Shown piece by piece: positions 26,001 to 38,000 of a DNA stretch of 64,000 bases. Source of the stretch: Pycnococcus provasolii. Taxonomy: Eukaryota > Chlorophyta > Pseudoscourfieldiophyceae > Pseudoscourfieldiales. The DNA lies in contig CP150547.1 in assembly GCA_049487715.1 (NCBI GenBank), positions 62,001 through 126,000 of the forward strand, written 5' to 3'. Within the stretch, counting starts at the first letter, position 1. Every line of letters begins with the position of its first letter. A program made the translations under genes and the position numbers. The notes below the pieces were generated by a model. That model was given only the letters and a program-made list of their open reading frames with translations. It had not been told where the DNA came from and did not search any database.

Positions 26001-29000
26001 CCCGCGCGCGTGTCAGCGTCTGGCGGCGCGACAGTGAGCGTGTACGGCACGGGCGTGAGCTCTGAGTCGCCGGTGCGATGCTCGATCGGCGGCACGGAGT
26101 ACGCGGGCGTGTTCCTCTCATCGGGCTGGGTCGAGTGCACGCTGGGCGGCGGTCTGGCGGCTGGCTTCACTGAGGTGGGTCTGGTATCGGGCGGCCGGCT
26201 GACGATGGGCGCGTCGGCGGAGCAGTGGCTGCGCGTGAGCGGCGGCTCGGTGCGCGTGCTGGGTCCTCGCGCGCTCGTGGACGTATCGGACTCAGCTTCT
26301 GTGTCTGTTGTGCATCCGTCAGTGGTGTTGTCTACGGGCGGCTCGTTGGTGGACGTGATAGGCGCGCACATGTTCGACGGCGGCTTGTGCGGCTCAACGT
26401 CGTCGATGGCATCTTCGTCGCTTTGGCGGTGCGAGGTGACATCTGCGTCGATGGCTCGTCTGGAGGTGACGGGCGACGGCGGCGCGTCTGTGACGGGCGC
26501 GTCGCCGCCGTCAGGGTCAGAGTCGGGCGGCACGGCGGTGGAGGTGTCTGCGTCCGGCGGTCTGCCTTCGGCGTGGCAGTGCTCGTTCGGCACGACTTCG
26601 ATGGTGTGGACGCGTCGCGCGGGGTCGGGCGTGTACGAGTGCGTTTCGCCTGCACGCGCTCCGTCCTCGTCGGGCGTGAGTCTTGGCGTAGGCGCCCAGC
26701 GCGTGGGCGCGTCGTGGACATCGTACGAGTACACGGCCTCGTCGCGCTTGTTGGCGTACTCTGCGTCGGGCGTGCTATCGTCGCTGACGGGCGGATCCGT
26801 GGTCGTGTCGCTGATATCTGGCCCGCGTCCGACGTCGCTGGTGGTTGGCGGCGGCGAGCAGGCGGCATGCGCATCGTCCTCGTCGACGTGCACGCTTCCT
26901 GCGATGTCTGCTGGCTTCCGATCGCTGCAGCTCGCGGACGGCGATCACGTCGGGTCAGTGTCGTACGCCGTACCCGGTCGCGTGACGGCGTCGTATCCTC
27001 GCGCTGTCGTGTCAGGCATAGAGACTGTGGTATGGCTGTCTGGCTCCGATCTGCTGGTCGGCGTCGCCTCGTCGTCTGCTGTGACGTTTGTGTCATCCGC
27101 GCTCGCATCGTCGGTCTCGTCGACAGGATCTGGCGCGTACGTGTCAGCGTCGACGCAGGGCTGGCGCGTATCTTCGACGGCGCCGGACGAGCTCTGCGTC
27201 ATCCGGCGATGGAGGGGCAGTGACGGGCCTGACTGGCGCGGATCGCGTCGAGGTGTCTGGGTCCGGGTTCGCGGCGTCGCACCCGCCATCGTGTCGCTTC
27301 GGCGCGGTGGCGGTGTCTTCGCAGTGGACGAGCGCGGAGCAGGTGTGGTGCTCGGTGCCGTCGTCCGGCTCGGACGCGGTTCCGTTCTCGATGACGCAGG
27401 GCGTGCAGCACCAGGTGTCGGACGCGTACACGTACGCATCTGCATCGTCGGTGCGCGTGCTCGCCGCATCGCCCGCGCGCGTGTCAGCGTCTGGCGGCGC
27501 GACAGTGAGCGTGTACGGCACGGGCGTGAGCTCTGAGTCGCCGGTGCGATGCTCGATCGGCGGCACGGAGTACGCGGGCGTGTTCCTCTCATCGGGCTGG
27601 GTCGAGTGCACGCTGGGCGGCGGTCTGGCGGCTGGCTTCACTGAGGTGGGTCTGGTATCGGGCGGCCGGCTGACGATGGGCGCGTCGGCGGAGCAGTGGC
27701 TGCGCGTGAGCGGCGGCTCGGTGCGCGTGCTGGGTCCTCGCGCGCTCGTGGACGTATCGGACTCAGCTTCTGTGTCTGTTGTGCATCCGTCAGTGGTGTT
27801 GTCTACGGGCGGCTCGTTGGTGGACGTGATAGGCGCGCACATGTTCGACGGCGGCTTGTGCGGCTCAACGTCGTCGATGGCATCTTCGTCGCTTTGGCGG
27901 TGCGAGGTGACATCTGCGTCGATGGCTCGTCTGGAGGTGACGGGCGACGGCGGCGCGTCTGTGACGGGCGCGTCGCCGCCGTCAGGGTCAGAGTCGGGCG
28001 GCACGGCGGTGGAGGTGTCTGCGTCCGGCGGTCTGCCTTCGGCGTGGCAGTGCTCGTTCGGCACGACTTCGATGGTGTGGACGCGTCGCGCGGGGTCGGG
28101 CGTGTACGAGTGCGTTTCGCCTGCACGCGCTCCGTCCTCGTCGGGCGTGAGTCTTGGCGTAGGCGCCCAGCGCGTGGGCGCGTCGTGGACATCGTACGAG
28201 TACACGGCCTCGTCGCGCTTGTTGGCGTACTCTGCGTCGGGCGTGCTATCGTCGCTGACGGGCGGATCCGTGGTCGTGTCGCTGATATCTGGCCCGCGTC
28301 CGACGTCGCTGGTGGTTGGCGGCGTCGAGCAGGCGGCATGCGCATCGTCCTCGTCGACGTGCACGCTTCCTGCGATGTCTGCTGGTTTCCGATCGCTGCA
28401 GCTCGCGGACGGCGATCACGTCGGGTCAGTGTCGTACGCCGTACCCGGTCGCGTGACGGCGTCGTATCCTCGCGCTGTCGTGTCAGGCATAGAGACTGTG
28501 GTATGGCTGTCTGGCTCCGATCTGCTGGTCGGCGTCGCCTCGTCGTCTGCTGTGACGTTTGTGTCATCCGCGCTCGCATCGTCGGTCTCGTCGACAGGAT
28601 CTGGCGCGTACGTGTCAGCGTCGACGCAGGGCTGGCGCGTATCTTCGATCGCGCCGGACGAGCTTGCGTCGGCTGGCGTGGAGTCAGTGACGGGTCTGAC
28701 TGGCGCGGATCGCGTCGAGGTGTCTGGGTCCGGGTTCGCGGCGTCGCACCCGCCATCGTGTCGCTTCGGCGCGGTGGCGGTGTCTTCGCAGTGGACGAGC
28801 GCGGAGCAGGTGTGGTGCTCGGTGCCGTCGTCCGGCTCGGACGCGGTTCCGTTCTCGATGACGCAGGGCGTGCAGCACCAGGTGTCGGACGCGTACACGT
28901 ACGCATCTGCATCGTCGGTGCGCGTGCTCGCCGCATCGCCCGCGCGCGTGTCAGCGTCTGGCGGCGCGACAGTGAGCGTGTACGGCACGGGCGTGAGCTC

Positions 29001-32000
29001 TGAGTCGCCGGTGCGATGCTCGATCGGCGGCACGGAGTACGCGGGCGTGTTCCTCTCATCGGGCTGGGTCGAGTGCACGCTGGGCGGCGGTCTGGCGGCT
29101 GGCTTCACTGAGGTGGGTCTGGTATCGGGCGGCCGGCTGACGATGGGCGCGTCGGCGGAGCAGTGGCTGCGCGTGAGCGGCGGCTCGGTGCGCGTGCTGG
29201 GTCCTCGCGCGCTCGTGGACGTATCGGACTCAGCTTCTGTGTCTGTTGTGCATCCGTCAGTGGTGTTGTCTACGGGCGGCTCGTTGGTGGACGTGGTAGG
29301 CGCGCACATGTTCGACGGCGGCTTGTGCGGCTCAACGTCGTCGATGGCATCTTCGTCGCTTTGGCGGTGCGAGGTGACATCTGCGTCGATGGCTCGTCTG
29401 GAGGTGACGGGCGACGGCGGCGCGTCTGTGACGGGCGCGTCGCCGCCGTCAGGGTCAGAGTCGGGCGGCACGGCGGTGGAGGTGTCTGCGTCCGGCGGTC
29501 TGCCTTCGGCGTGGCAGTGCTCGTTCGGCACGACTTCGATGGTGTGGACGCGTCGCGCGGGGTCGGGCGTGTACGAGTGCGTTTCGCCTGCACGCGTTCC
29601 GTCCTCGTCGGGCGTGAGTCTTGGCGTAGGCGCCCAGCGCGTGGGCGCGTCGTGGACATCGTACGAGTACACGGCCTCGTCGCGCTTGTTGGCGTACTCT
29701 GCGTCGGGCGTGCTATCGTCGCTGACGGGCGGATCCGTGGTCGTGTCGCTGATATCTGGCCCGCGTCCGACGTCGCTGGTGGTTGGCGGCGTCGAGCAGG
29801 CGGCATGCGCATCGTCCTCGTCGACGTGCACGCTTCCTGCGATGTCTGCTGGCTTCCGATCGCTGCAGCTCGCGGACGGCGATCACGTCGGGTCAGTGTC
29901 GTACGCCGTACCCGGTCGCGTGACGGCGTCGTATCCTCGCGCTGTCGTGTCAGGCATAGAGACTGTGGTATGGCTGTCTGGCTCCGATCTGCTGGTCGGT
30001 GTCGCCTCGTCGTCTGCTGTGACGTTTGTGTCATCCGCGCTCGCATCGTCGGTCTCGTCGACAGGATCTGGCGCGTACGTGTCAGCGTCGACGCAGGGCT
30101 GGCGCGCACCTCTGACGGCACTTGACGAGGTCTCGTATCCCGCGATCGAGGGCGCGGACGGCCTGACTGGCGCGGATCGCGTCGAGGTGTCTGGGTCCGG
30201 GTTCGCGGCGTCGCACCCGCCATCGTGTCGCTTCGGCGCGGTGGCGGTGTCTTCGCAGTGGACGAGCGCGGAGCAGGTGTGGTGCTCGGTGCCGTCGTCC
30301 GGCTCGGACGCGGTTCCGTTCTCGATGACGCAGGGCGTGCAGCACCAGGTGTCGGACGCGTACACGTACGCATCTGCATCGTCGGTGCGCGTGCTCGCCG
30401 CATCGCCCGCGCGCGTGTCAGCGTCTGGCGGCGCGACAGTGAGCGTGTACGGCACGGGCGTGAGCTCTGAGTCGCCGGTGCGATGCTCGATCGGCGGCAC
30501 GGAGTACGCGGGCGTGTTCCTCTCATCGGGCTGGGTCGAGTGCACGCTGGGCGGCGGTCTGGCGGCTGGCTTCACTGAGGTGGGTCTGGTATCGGGCGGC
30601 CGGCTGACGATGGGCGCGTCGGCGGAGCAGTGGCTGCGCGTGAGCGGCGGCTCAGTGCGCGTGCTGGGTCCTCGCGCGCTCGTGGACGTATCGGACTCAG
30701 CTTCTGTGTCTGTTGTGCATCCGTCAGTGGTGTTGTCTACGGGCGGCTCGTTGGTGGACGTGATAGGCGCGCACATGTTCGACGGCGGCTTGTGCGGCTC
30801 AACGTCGTCGATGGCATCTTCGTCGCTTTGGCGGTGCGAGGTGACATCTGCGTCGATGGCTCGTCTGGAGGTGACGGGCGACGGCGGCGCGTCTGTGACG
30901 GGCGCGTCGCCGCCGTCAGGGTCAGAGTCGGGCGGCACGGCGGTGGAGGTGTCTGCGTCCGGCGGTCTGCCTTCGGCATGGCAGTGCTCGTTCGGCACGA
31001 CTTCGATGGTGTGGACGCGTCGCGCGGGGTCGGGCGTGTACGAGTGCGTTTCGCCTGCACGCGCTCCGTCCTCGTCGGGCGTGAGTCTTGGCGTAGGCGC
31101 CCAGCGCGTGGGCGCGTCGTGGACATCGTACGAGTACACGGCCTCGTCGCGCTTGTTGGCGTACTCTGCGTCGGGCGTGCTATCGTCGCTGACGGGCGGA
31201 TCCGTGGTCGTGTCGCTGATATCTGGCCCGCGTCCGACGTCGCTGGTGGTTGGCGGCGTCGAGCAGGCGGCATGCGCATCGTCCTCGTCGACGTGCACGC
31301 TTCCTGCGATGTCTGCTGGTTTCCGATCGCTGCAGCTCGCGGACGGCGATCACGTCGGGTCAGTGTCGTACGCCGTACCCGGTCGCGTGACGGCGTCGTA
31401 TCCTCGCGCTGTCGTGTCAGGCATAGAGACTGTGGTATGGCTGTCTGGCTCCGATCTGCTGGTCGGTGTCGCCTCGTCGTCTGCTGTGACGTTTGTGTCA
31501 TCCGCGCTCGCATCGTCGGTCTCGTCGACAGGATCTGGCGCGTACGTGTCAGCGTCGACGCAGGGCTGGCGCGCACCTCTGACGGCACTTGACGAGGTCT
31601 CGTATCCCGCGATCGAGGGCGCGGACGGCCTGACTGGCGCGGATCGCGTCGAGGTGTCTGGGTCCGGGTTCGCGGCGTCGCACCCGCCATCGTGTCGCTT
31701 CGGCGCGGTGGCGGTGTCTTCGCAGTGGACGAGCGCGGAGCAGGTGTGGTGCTCGGTGCCGTCGTCCGGCTCGGACGCGGTTCCGTTCTCGATGACGCAG
31801 GGCGTGCAGCACCAGGTGTCGGACGCGTACACGTACGCATCTGCATCGTCGGTGCGCGTGCTCGCCGCATCGCCCGCGCGCGTGTCAGCGTCTGGCGGCG
31901 CGACAGTGAGCGTGTACGGCACGGGCGTGAGCTCTGAGTCGCCGGTGCGATGCTCGATCGGCGGCACGGAGTACGCGGGCGTGTTCCTCTCATCGGGCTG

Positions 32001-35000
32001 GGTCGAGTGCACGCTGGGCGGCGGTCTGGCGGCTGGCTTCACTGAGGTGGGTCTGGTATCGGGCGGCCGGCTGACGATGGGCGCGTCGGCGGAGCAGTGG
32101 CTGCGCGTGAGCGGCGGCTCGGTGCGCGTGCTGGGTCCTCGCGCGCTCGTGGACGTATCGGACTCAGCTTCTGTGTCTGTTGTGCATCCGTCAGTGGTGT
32201 TGTCTACGGGCGGCTCGTTGGTGGACGTGATAGGCGCGCACATGTTCGACGGCGGCTTGTGCGGCTCAACGTCGTCGATGGCATCTTCGTCGCTTTGGCG
32301 GTGCGAGGTGACATCTGCGTCGATGGCTCGTCTGGAGGTGACGGGCGACGGCGGCGCGTCTGTGACGGGCGCGTCGCCGCCGTCAGGGTCAGAGTCGGGC
32401 GGCACGGCGGTGGAGGTGTCTGCGTCCGGCGGTCTGCCTTCGGCGTGGCAGTGCTCGTTCGGCACGACTTCGATGGTGTGGACGCGTCGCGCGGGGTCGG
32501 GCGTGTACGAGTGCGTTTCGCCTGCACGCGTTCCGTCCTCGTCGGGCGTGAGTCTTGGCGTAGGCGCCCAGCGCGTGGGCGCGTCGTGGACATCGTACGA
32601 GTACACGGCCTCGTCGCGCTTGTTGGCGTACTCTGCGTCGGGCGTGCTATCGTCGCTGACGGGCGGATCCGTGGTCGTGTCGCTGATATCTGGCCCGCGT
32701 CCGACGTCGCTGGTGGTTGGCGGCGGCGAGCAGGCGGCATGCGCATCGTCCTCGTCGACGTGCACGCTTCCTGCGATGTCTGCTGGCTTCCGATCGCTGC
32801 AGCTCGCGGACGGCGATCACGTCGGGTCAGTGTCGTACGCCGTACCCGGTCGCGTGACGGCGTCGTATCCTCGCGCTGTCGTGTCAGGCATAGAGACTGT
32901 GGTATGGCTGTCTGGCTCCGATCTGCTGGTCGGCGTCGCCTCGTCGTCTGCTGTGACGTTTGTGTCATCCGCGCTCGCATCGTCGGTCTCGTCGACAGGA
33001 TCTGGCGCGTACGTGTCAGCGTCGACGCAGGGCTGGCGCGTATCTTCGATCGCGCCGGACGAGCTTGCGTCGGCTGGCGTGGAGTCAGTGACGGGTCTGA
33101 CTGGCGCGGATCGCGTCGAGGTGTCTGGGTCCGGGTTCGCGGCGTCGCACCCGCCATCGTGTCGCTTCGGCGCGGTGGCGGTGTCTTCGCAGTGGACGAG
33201 CGCGGAGCAGGTGTGGTGCTCGGTGCCGTCGTCCGGCTCGGACGCGGTTCCGTTCTCGATGACGCAGGGCGTGCAGCACCAGGTGTCGGACGCGTACACG
33301 TACGCATCTGCATCGTCGGTGCGCGTGCTCGCCGCATCGCCCGCGCGCGTGTCAGCGTCTGGCGGCGCGACAGTGAGCGTGTACGGCACGGGCGTGAGCT
33401 CTGAGTCGCCGGTGCGATGCTCGATCGGCGGCACGGAGTACGCGGGCGTGTTCCTCTCATCGGGCTGGGTCGAGTGCACGCTGGGCGGCGGTCTGGCGGC
33501 TGGCTTCACTGAGGTGGGTCTGGTATCGGGCGGCCGGCTGACGATGGGCGCGTCGGCGGAGCAGTGGCTGCGCGTGAGCGGCGGCTCGGTGCGCGTGCTG
33601 GGTCCTCGCGCGCTCGTGGACGTATCGGACTCAGCTTCTGTGTCTGTTGTGCATCCGTCAGTGGTGTTGTCTACGGGCGGCTCGTTGGTGGACGTGATAG
33701 GCGCGCACATGTTCGACGGCGGCTTGTGCGGCTCAACGTCGTCGATGGCATCTTCGTCGCTTTGGCGGTGCGAGGTGACATCTGCGTCGATGGCTCGTCT
33801 GGAGGTGACGGGCGACGGCGGCGCGTCTGTGACGGGCGCGTCGCCGCCGTCAGGGTCAGAGTCGGGCGGCACGGCGGTGGAGGTGTCTGCGTCCGGCGGT
33901 CTGCCTTCGGCGTGGCAGTGCTCGTTCGGCACGACTTCGATGGTGTGGACGCGTCGCGCGGGGTCGGGCGTGTACGAGTGCGTTTCGCCTGCACGCGCTC
34001 CGTCCTCGTCGGGCGTGAGTCTTGGCGTAGGCGCCCAGCGCGTGGGCGCGTCGTGGACATCGTACGAGTACACGGCCTCGTCGCGCTTGTTGGCGTACTC
34101 TGCGTCGGGCGTGCTATCGTCGCTGACGGGCGGATCCGTGGTCGTGTCGCTGATATCTGGCCCGCGTCCGACGTCGCTGGTGGTTGGCGGCGGCGAGCAG
34201 GCGGCATGCGCATCGTCCTCGTCGACGTGCACGCTTCCTGCGATGTCTGCTGGTTTCCGATCGCTGCAGCTCGCGGACGGCGATCACGTCGGGTCAGTGT
34301 CGTACGCCGTACCCGGTCGCGTGACGGCGTCGTATCCTCGCGCTGTCGTGTCAGGCATAGAGACTGTGGTATGGCTGTCTGGCTCCGATCTGCTGGTCGG
34401 TGTCGCCTCGTCGTCTGCTGTGACGTTTGTGTCATCCGCGCTCGCATCGTCGGTCTCGTCGACAGGATCTGGCGCGTACGTGTCAGCGTCGACGCAGGGC
34501 TGGCGCGTATCTTCGATCGCGCCGGACGAGCTTGCGTCGGCTGGCGTGGAGTCAGTGACGGGTCTGACTGGCGCGGATCGCGTCGAGGTGTCTGGGTCCG
34601 GGTTCGCGGCGTCGCACCCGCCATCGTGTCGCTTCGGCGCGGTGGCGGTGTCTTCGCAGTGGACGAGCGCGGAGCAGGTGTGGTGCTCGGTGCCGTCGTC
34701 CGGCTCGGACGCGGTTCCGTTCTCGATGACGCAGGGCGTGCAGCACCAGGTGTCGGACGCGTACACGTACGCATCTGCATCGTCGGTGCGCGTGCTCGCC
34801 GCATCGCCCGCGCGCGTGTCAGCGTCTGGCGGCGCGACAGTGAGCGTGTACGGCACGGGCGTGAGCTCTGAGTCGCCGGTGCGATGCTCGATCGGCGGCA
34901 CGGAGTACGCGGGCGTGTTCCTCTCATCGGGCTGGGTCGAGTGCACGCTGGGCGGCGGTCTGGCGGCTGGCTTCACTGAGGTGGGTCTGGTATCGGGCGG

Positions 35001-38000
35001 CCGGCTGACGATGGGCGCGTCGGCGGAGCAGTGGCTGCGCGTGAGCGGCGGCTCGGTGCGCGTGCTGGGTCCTCGCGCGCTCGTGGACGTATCGGACTCA
35101 GCTTCTGTGTCTGTTGTGCATCCGTCGGTGGTGTTGTCTACGGGCGGCTCGTTGGTGGACGTGATAGGCGCGCACATGTTCGACGGCGGCTTGTGCGGCT
35201 CAACGTCGTCGATGGCATCTTCGTCGCTTTGGCGGTGCGAGGTGACATCTGCGTCGATGGCTCGTCTGGAGGTGACGGGCGACGGCGGCGCGTCTGTGAC
35301 GGGCGCGTCGCCGCCGTCAGGGTCAGAGTCGGGCGGCACGGCGGTGGAGGTGTCTGCGTCCGGCGGTCTGCCTTCGGCATGGCAGTGCTCGTTCGGCACG
35401 ACTTCGATGGTGTGGACGCGTCGCGCGGGGTCGGGCGTGTACGAGTGCGTTTCGCCTGCACGCGTTCCGTCCTCGTCGGGCGTGAGTCTTGGCGTAGGCG
35501 CCCAGCGCGTGGGCGCGTCGTGGACATCGTACGAGTACACGGCCTCGTCGCGCTTGTTGGCGTACTCTGCGTCGGGCGTGCTATCGTCGCTGACGGGCGG
35601 ATCCGTGGTCGTGTCGCTGATATCTGGCCCGCGTCCGACGTCGCTGGTGGTTGGCGGCGGCGAGCAGGCGGCATGCGCATCGTCCTCGTCGACGTGCACG
35701 CTTCCTGCGATGTCTGCTGGTTTCCGATCGCTGCAGCTCGCGGACGGCGATCACGTCGGGTCAGTGTCGTACGCCGTACCCGGTCGCGTGACGGCGTCGT
35801 ATCCTCGCGCTGTCGTGTCAGGCATAGAGACTGTGGTATGGCTGTCTGGCTCCGATCTGCTGGTCGGTGTCGCCTCGTCGTCTGCTGTGACGTTTGTGTC
35901 ATCCGCGCTCGCATCGTCGGTCTCGTCGACAGGATCTGGCGCGTACGTGTCAGCGTCGACGCAGGGCTGGCGCGCACCTCTGACGGCACTTGACGAGGTC
36001 TCGTATCCCGCGATCGAGGGCGCGGACGGCCTGACTGGCGCGGATCGCGTCGAGGTGTCTGGGTCCGGGTTCGCGGCGTCGCACCCGCCATCGTGTCGCT
36101 TCGGCGCGGTGGCGGTGTCTTCGCAGTGGACGAGCGCGGAGCAGGTGTGGTGCTCGGTGCCGTCGTCCGGCTCGGACGCGGTTCCGTTCTCGATGACGCA
36201 GGGCGTGCAGCACCAGGTGTCGGACGCGTACACGTACGCATCTGCATCGTCGGTGCGCGTGCTCGCCGCATCGCCCGCGCGCGTGTCAGCGTCTGGCGGC
36301 GCGACAGTGAGCGTGTACGGCACGGGCGTGAGCTCTGAGTCGCCGGTGCGATGCTCGATCGGCGGCACGGAGTACGCGGGCGTGTTCCTCTCATCTGGCT
36401 GGGTCGAGTGCACGCTGGGCGGCGGTCTGGCGGCTGGCTTCACTGAGGTGGGTCTGGTATCGGGCGGCCGGCTGACGATGGGCGCGTCGGCGGAGCAGTG
36501 GCTGCGCGTGAGCGGCGGCTCGGTGCGCGTGCTGGGTCCTCGCGCGCTCGTGGACGTATCGGACTCAGCTTCTGTGTCTGTTGTGCATCCGTCGGTGGTG
36601 TTGTCTACGGGCGGCTCGTTGGTGGACGTGATAGGCGCGCACATGTTCGACGGCGGCTTGTGCGGCTCAACGTCGTCGATGGCATCTTCGTCGCTTTGGC
36701 GGTGCGAGGTGACATCTGCGTCGATGGCTCGTCTGGAGGTGACGGGCGACGGCGGCGCGTCTGTGACGGGCGCGTCGCCGCCGTCAGGGTCAGAGTCGGG
36801 CGGCACGGCGGTGGAGGTGTCTGCGTCCGGCGGTCTGCCTTCGGCATGGCAGTGCTCGTTCGGCACGACTTCGATGGTGTGGACGCGTCGCGCGGGGTCG
36901 GGCGTGTACGAGTGCGTTTCGCCTGCACGCGTTCCGTCCTCGTCGGGCGTGAGTCTTGGCGTAGGCGCCCAGCGCGTGGGCGCGTCGTGGACATCGTACG
37001 AGTACACGGCCTCGTCGCGCTTGTTGGCGTACTCTGCGTCGGGCGTGCTATCGTCGCTGACGGGCGGATCCGTGGTCGTGTCGCTGATATCTGGCCCGCG
37101 TCCGACGTCGCTGGTGGTTGGCGGCGGCGAGCAGGCGGCATGCGCATCGTCCTCGTCGACGTGCACGCTTCCTGCGATGTCTGCTGGCTTCCGATCGCTG
37201 CAGCTCGCGGACGGCGATCACGTCGGGTCAGTGTCGTACGCCGTACCCGGTCGCGTGACGGCGTCGTATCCTCGCGCTGTCGTGTCAGGCATAGAGACTG
37301 TGGTATGGCTGTCTGGCTCCGATCTGCTGGTCGGTGTCGCCTCGTCGTCTGCTGTGACGTTTGTGTCATCCGCGCTCGCATCGTCGGTCTCGTCGACAGG
37401 ATCTGGCGCGTACGTGTCAGCGTCGACGCAGGGCTGGCGCGCACCTCTGACGGCACTTGACGAGGTCTCGTATCCCGCGATCGAGGGCGCGGACGGCCTG
37501 ACTGGCGCGGATCGCGTCGAGGTGTCTGGGTCCGGGTTCGCGGCGTCGCACCCGCCATCGTGTCGCTTCGGCGCGGTGGCGGTGTCTTCGCAGTGGACGA
37601 GCGCGGAGCAGGTGTGGTGCTCGGTGCCGTCGTCCGGCTCGGACGCGGTTCCGTTCTCGATGACGCAGGGCGTGCAGCACCAGGTGTCGGACGCGTACAC
37701 GTACGCATCTGCATCGTCGGTGCGCGTGCTCGCCGCATCGCCCGCGCGCGTGTCAGCGTCTGGCGGCGCGACAGTGAGCGTGTACGGCACGGGCGTGAGC
37801 TCTGAGTCGCCGGTGCGATGCTCGATCGGCGGCACGGAGTACGCGGGCGTGTTCCTCTCATCTGGCTGGGTCGAGTGCACGCTGGGCGGCGGTCTGGCGG
37901 CTGGCTTCACTGAGGTGGGTCTGGTATCGGGCGGCCGGCTGACGATGGGCGCGTCGGCGGAGCAGTGGCTGCGCGTGAGCGGCGGCTCAGTGCGCGTGCT

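Noticed and set aside
11053-27228. Programmed frameshifting at the seven breaks
   Set aside because: No slippery heptamer or following structure recurs, the sites differ in sequence, and they match variant columns between units rather than any fixed signal.
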